Source: Acanthococcus lagerstroemiae (taxonomy: Eukaryota; Arthropoda; Insecta; Hemiptera; Eriococcidae). From it: a stretch of DNA of 64,000 bases. The notes under the pieces are model-generated. The model ran no database searches. It was not told the origin of the DNA and saw only the letters and a list, made by a program, of their open reading frames with translations. Every line of letters begins with the position of its first letter. The stretch's first letter is position 1. Positions 58,741-64,000 of this stretch are shown here, one piece after another. Both the position numbers and the translations under genes were made by a program. The stretch lies in the NCBI GenBank assembly GCA_031841125.1, contig CM063114.1:6882001-6946000 (forward strand), written 5' to 3'.

Positions 58741-61360
58741 AGGTAAGCTGCATTACTCTTAAAAACTATATTGAGCCCTTTATTATTTATTATTGTAAAT
58801 ATGGTATTGGAATAAATCCACCGAACTTACAGTTTTTTTTTGTTTTTAATTATCTGGGGGAACATAGATATTTCTACAGCTCCCCTATCTTCATGATATG
58901 ATTATGGTTACAGGATGCGCAAAATATATTATCTTTTTGGAATTTTACTGACGCATATCCGGTCAATTCTACCAGCCGTGGACCTTGCCCCTTTCGATTT
59001 TAATCAAATTGGCGAAAAAAGGTTCTGTGTATCCCAGACTACTCATGAAACCATTTAGTGAAATATTGAGTTGGCCTTGAATTTCCGACGTTTTCAGAAA
59101 TTACTACTTCCAAAAAACTCGAATCATTTTTCATTATTCCTCGTGACACAATCTTGGTACAGAAATTCTCCATGTCTCGCGGTAAAAATGTTGATGTCTA
59201 GAATCTACTTGATAATTTTCAATCTTTATAAACTTTTTCTTCTTAATATTTGAATGATTTATTTCAAACTTTAAATTCGTGGTTTTCAACTGCATTTCGA
59301 TTTGGCTGAGTTTTTCATAGATTATAGCCAAACGTGTTGTAGATTTTTTACCAATATTTGGCAGAGGCATTTCTTCTTTTAGGACAGAATAGTACTTCAA
59401 AAATGCTTACTGAAATGGAAAACATTAGTAGAAGGCTAAAAGTGGCAAATTGCCACATTGTTCAACATTATGAACATTTTCAGCAGTCTGAGTTAGGATA
59501 TGCCTCGTCCCCCAGGGTTCTCCGGGGAAAATAATGAACCAAAATTTCGGTTTCTTACTATATCTCATTGTATATGGAATGTATTTTGCAAAAAGTAGTT
59601 TTTCATAAAATTTCATGCAAAGAAGGCTTTACAATAATGCAAGTTTTAGGATATTACTCTGCTTGATTTATTTTTTGAACTCTTTAACTCATAAACGTCC
59701 ATCACCGCAGTCCCTTTCCAAGCTCGTGAAACACTAAAAATACGTGTCTCCTGCGTGACATTTTATATGCTTTCGTACCTTAATTTAAAAAATTTCCATG
59801 GAAGCCCCTGAAGAATAAGAAAACCTTTCAGCCTGGTAGAGAAATCCAGTTTGTTGATCGATATATCAATTTCCTTATCTGGTTCTCATATTTAGCCTCA
59901 CAACTTTCATGTTTTCACCGTGGACATATCCTGAAAGACGCCATGTTGTAAAGTAAAGCTTAAAAATGCTACTGATATTCTTCCTCATGAATTTCTCAGT
60001 GAGGAGAGACGTGCTTCAGTAGCCCCTTTACCGCCCTTTCCGCTGCTTATCATTGTGATCATGAAAAATCAAAAGACAATAATTTCATTTTTTTATAGGA
60101 TGAGAAAGGTGGAAATTTTCGTCTTTCGTAAATGTTGTTAACGTATGACGCTGGGACACTCATTTTGTAGCAAATGCAGAATACAGTTTTTTTTTTTCAT
60201 TCCCTGCTTTTCCGTTCCTGAATTCCTTTTCGGTTAATGTGCATTTTTAATGTTGCGTCATTTCTGACTGATTTGATACTTGCCCTTACTAATTTCCTCT
60301 GACTTTGAATCATCTTTTCCTGTATGACTGATTCCGACGTTGTTACCCTTCGTGCTATATGGGCACTTACTAATAGCAATGAAATCATCTATTCAAGCGC
60401 AGAAACATGAGTCAATTTAGTATAGAGTGCCGTCATCAATAAAATCTCTTTTAGAAGAATTTGGAAAAATCAGTGAAAAATGCATTACTGTCTTTACTTT
60501 TAAAATGCTGACCCGAATACGATACGAGACAGCGATTAGGAGTCTTAAAAACATTCGTTGTTTCCAGTCCCATTTTTCACTTTACATATATTCTCTCTAG
60601 ATCTGATAACATTTTCCGTGGGTAACCTGATTTTTATGTAAATATAAGGTGACCCGCTTCGCGGCTGAGTTGGCTGAAGTGAGCTGGCTCCGGGTGCGCA
60701 AAGTCCCGCCAGTTACTCGGGTAACTCAAGGGGAACAGGAGTAATCATAGGGGAAAATCTGGTCAAATCTTGAGAACCAGTTACTCTGGTAACTGTCAGG
60801 AAACTCGGGGTAATTGCAGGGTATTCACTTCTGATTTGGTTTATAGGTTCCCACAATTCACCCTCGAAACCCCTTTGATTCCCCGGATAACTGAAGGGTA
60901 GGGTTGGCAGGTGAAATACATTTTACATGCTTATATTACATGTAAAATAGTTGATGTAAAATAACTTATTATTTTACATGTTACATATAAAATGTAAAAT
61001 GAATGTAAAATGAATCAAAATGAGTAAAAAATAAAAAATTGAAGTTCCATTTTTCAATTAAAATCTTTTAAAACTTGCACACAACTGGAACTACAGTCAA
61101 AAATGGTCGCCCTCTTTATCATTTAATTGTATAATTTATGCTCCTCAAATTCACTATAGGTAACTCATAAGAAAGTAGAGTGTTTTATAGAAAGTGAATT
61201 ACAAAAGACAGATATAAAACAATTTTTAAAAACATTGAGCAATTCAAGCCAAAACAAATTTAAACGTTTTTTTTACCAAACTTCTTAAAATTCAAACTTA
61301 AAAGAAAAGTTTCAAAAAACAAACATTAACAAAAATTGATTATTAATAAATCGTATAGTA
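58740..61360. other. AT-rich intergenic DNA
   Basis: A polyadenylation-like AATAAA lies at 58811. 60650-60900 is a GC-richer stretch with palindromic gttactcgggtaact words. 60905-61020 repeats ttttacatgtaaaat-like words. No gene was recognised. Confidence 0.45.
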
Positions 61361-62240
61361 AGTATTTGTTCCAAAAAACCTACAAACTCGCCATAAAAAA
61401 TTCGAGCTCAATCTGGGGTCTTAACCCATGCCGCTTTGACCTTGAAGTTATGTGTAATACTGCGATCTTTCAATGAACCGCGAATATCTCGGAACATATC
61501 AACTTTAGGACCGAAATGCATATAACATAAAATGATCCCTGTTAAATTTCCTATAAAAAGACTCCAAACAACTTTTTTCTGAAATGCATATTTATCGAGA
61601 AAATCGCAATAATATGTGAAAATTTCAAGGAACGTTGATTTTGTTTTTTCTTTCATAATCGGTCTTCACTCGCTAAGTTGTAAAAAAAATATATTCATTT
61701 TAAGACCAAAATGCAAATGACATAAAAGATGTTCCTCATTAAATTTTCTGTAAAAAAGATTCCATACAACTTTTCTTTAGAAAACGTATTTATCGAAATA
61801 ATCGCAAAAATGTGTGGAATTCTCGAAAAACAGTCTTTTTAAAAATTATTTTACGGCAGAAAAATCTATTAAAGTCGGGTAACGCACACTACAATATAAC
61901 TTCAGTCTCTGTCTACTGGAGCAAGCGCCCTAGTTTGCCCCCTCCCCCACCTGGCTATGCCCATGACAGTTTGTTGGGTACCTACTATAGAATAAATCTC
62001 GGATTATGCGTGTATATCAACAATAGTCAACACTGGGCTTAAGATACAACATTGACCTGTTAAGGAACAGTCACATGTTCTCAGAATTCATTGTCATTTC
62101 CTATGGGCAAATCTTCCTTTCCTATTGTTGATTTTACATCATATCAAGTCCACCATACCAAGTCTTCAACGAAATCTTAGAATGCTCAAGACTCAATAAA
62201 AACATTGGAATTAGTTATGGCCTATGTATGCCTAGTGTGA

Positions 62241-62495
62241 CGTTTCAATTTTAGGCTCTTCCGCGAATTTTTTATCACCAGGGTCAGAACAATAGTTCTA
62301 CCTCTTGCAAATACAAGTTTTCAACAATTACAAACACTTCTACCTGTGTCCATCTTCACCCCTTTAACGACGAGATGAAGATAAACATGTGCACAAGTGT
62401 TTGTGATTGTTAAAAGTTTGTATTTGAAAGAGGTAGGACTGTAGGTCTGACACCAGTGATAAAAAATTTGCGGAAGAGCCTACAATTGAAACGTT
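62241..62495. repeat. inner hairpin within the large inverted repeat
   Basis: 62241-62340 pairs with 62395-62495 (cgtttcaatt...gtagg against complementary sequence ending attgaaacgtt), with a loop of about 54 bases. Confidence 0.7.
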
Positions 62496-62689
62496 AACTA
62501 GGTATCCATGACCCATTGACTGGGAATGTTGGCGTCTTCCTGTAATCTGCGCTCAGGAGGTCTGATCATTGCTTATTGTCATCATACATAGAGGTTCCCC
62601 GGCATTCCACTCCGAGTATTGTTGGGCGCTAGCGCTGTGTCTCTACAAAGGTCGACTGCACTATTGCGAAAGTGAGTGACGGGATTCTA

Positions 62690-63030
62690 AATACCCTTGG
62701 CAGGGCTCCTCGCCGTTACCACCTGCCAGCGTCGTCTCACCTACCATGATGAAGAGGTCAGGGGTGAGTGAAGAGGAAGGGCGTCCGGCTGTGGGGCTAA
62801 AATTTCCAGGCTAGTGCTCGGAGAGCGCGAACCCCGGTTTGTAGGGACCCCATGGTGGCCCTTGCAGGACGCGCGCCCCGGAAGCGGCACGGCGAAATGG
62901 GAGCTCGGGCTGGCCTCAAAGCGTCCCTCCGGCCACTGATGCGATACTCGAAAGGCTAGTTTCCGAGGCCGGGGATGCGATGTTTTAGGGGCCACCTTGG
63001 TGTGCGTCCATCGCCATATGTCCCACCGCA
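62690..63030. other. GC- and CpG-rich patch in the spacer
   Basis: It contrasts strongly with the AT-rich surroundings. The 101-codon minus-strand frame (62741-63046) has no recognisable domain. It may be cargo of the inverted-repeat element. Confidence 0.35.
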
Positions 63031-64000
63031 CCATAACTAATTCCAAATTCAGTGATTGAAGAAAACCAAACTTTGCGATCTAGGTTCAACAACTGTTTTT
63101 ATTAAGTCTTGAGCATTCTAAGATTCCGTTGAAGACTTGGTATGGTGAACTTGGAATGATGTATATCAACAATAGAAAACAGCAATTTGCCCATAGGAAA
63201 TGACCCTGAACTCTGAGAACACGCGACTGCTCCTTAAGCACAACGTTATACCTATCTATGCGCAAATTGTTGACTATTGTTGATATACATGCATTCCGAG
63301 ATCTGTTCTATAGTAGTACCCAACAAACTGTCATGGGCATAGCCAGGTGGGGGAGGGGGCAAACTAGGGCGCTTGCTCCAGTAGACAGAGACTGAAGTTA
63401 TATTGTAGTGTGCGTTACCCGACTTTAATAGATATTTCTGCCGTAAAAAATTTTTTAAAAACACTGTTTTTCGAGAATTCCACACATTTTTGCGATTATT
63501 TCGGTAAATATGTTTTCTAAAGAAAAGTTGTATGGAATCTTTTTCACAGAAAATTTAACGAGGAACATCTTATGTTATTTGCATTTTGTTCCTTATATGA
63601 ATATTTTTTTAGATAACTACGATTTAGCGAGTGAAGATCGATTATGAAGGAAAAAACAAAAATCAACGTTCCTTGAAACTTTCACACATTGTTGCGATTA
63701 AATCGGTAAATATGCATTTTAGAAGAAAGTCGTATGGAATCTTCTCTATAGGAAATTTAACATGAAACGTTTTATGTTATATGCATTTTGGTACTGAAGT
63801 TGATACATTCCTAGATATTCGCGGGTTTTTGTAAAATCTCAGTATTACACATAACTTCAAGGTCAAAGCGGCGTGGGTTAACGACCTCAGATTGAGTTCA
63901 AATTTTATATGGCGAGTTTGTAGGTTTATTGGAACAAATTTCAGTGCGACTCTAATCAATCAGCAAAAACTTGTAAAATAAGAGGCACCCTAAGGTACAT

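Larger units (their letters stand above)
61364..63940. repeat. 2.6-kb imperfect inverted repeat
   Basis: The left arm 61364-62220 pairs with the right arm 63031-63940. Matching points include tttgttcca/tggaacaaa at the outer ends, ccttgaagttatgtgtaata, and ttagttatgg/ccataactaa at the inner ends. The arms also hold a diverged ~190-bp tandem duplication. The 810-bp spacer contains a second hairpin and a GC-rich patch. It resembles a foldback element, but no target duplication was found. Confidence 0.7.

Noticed and set aside
62741..63046. 101-codon minus-strand frame in the GC-rich patch
   Set aside because: No recognisable domain; long frames arise easily in GC-rich DNA lacking stop codons.

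Overview
This window is animal nuclear DNA, most likely from an insect. The coding evidence is spliced, with GT/AG introns. The receptor kinase resembles the insect PDGF/VEGF receptor (Pvr), including the catalytic-loop variant HGDLAARN. The intergenic and intronic DNA is full of insect-type transposons: Jockey and RTE-like LINEs, Ty3/gypsy, Helitron, mariner and hAT. A hemipteran host is possible but cannot be shown from this sequence alone.

One gene dominates the plus strand from about 1833 to 57782. I recognise 32 coding exons of a Pvr/VEGFR-family receptor tyrosine kinase. Its 5' end (signal peptide and the first Ig domains) lies upstream of the window. The 3' part is single-copy: transmembrane exon (51198-51319), juxtamembrane exon (52296-52449), split kinase (52544-56013) and C-terminal tail (56967-57782).

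The striking part is the extracellular region. Four Ig domains that look like VEGFR domains D4-D7, each built from two exons, occur as a complete cassette at 1833-27168. They occur again as a complete cassette at 29542-42635, and D6-D7 occur a third time at 46271-50563. All 20 Ig exons are open, have usable splice sites and join in frame. The three cassettes have 1290, 1278 and 639 coding bases, all multiples of three, and every domain border is phase 1. If all are spliced together, the window encodes ten Ig domains in place of the four expected. Alternatively, whole cassettes could be chosen or skipped without breaking the frame.

The introns were duplicated with the exons. Comparing the copies dates the insertions. 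A Jockey LINE between D4 and D5 and an inverted minisatellite between D5 and D6 are shared, so they predate the duplication. Many other elements sit in one copy only and have an empty site in another. They include hAT-like elements with 8-bp target duplications, a Helitron nested in one of these, a deleted mariner, solo LTRs, a CACTA-like element and an RTE-like LINE. Downstream of the gene, 57783-64000 holds a LINE fragment cut by a hairpin, repeat-poor AT-rich DNA, and a 2.6-kb inverted repeat with a second hairpin inside.

No RNA gene, CRISPR array or prokaryotic feature was seen. Exon borders were read by eye and tested for phase consistency; no transcript data were available.
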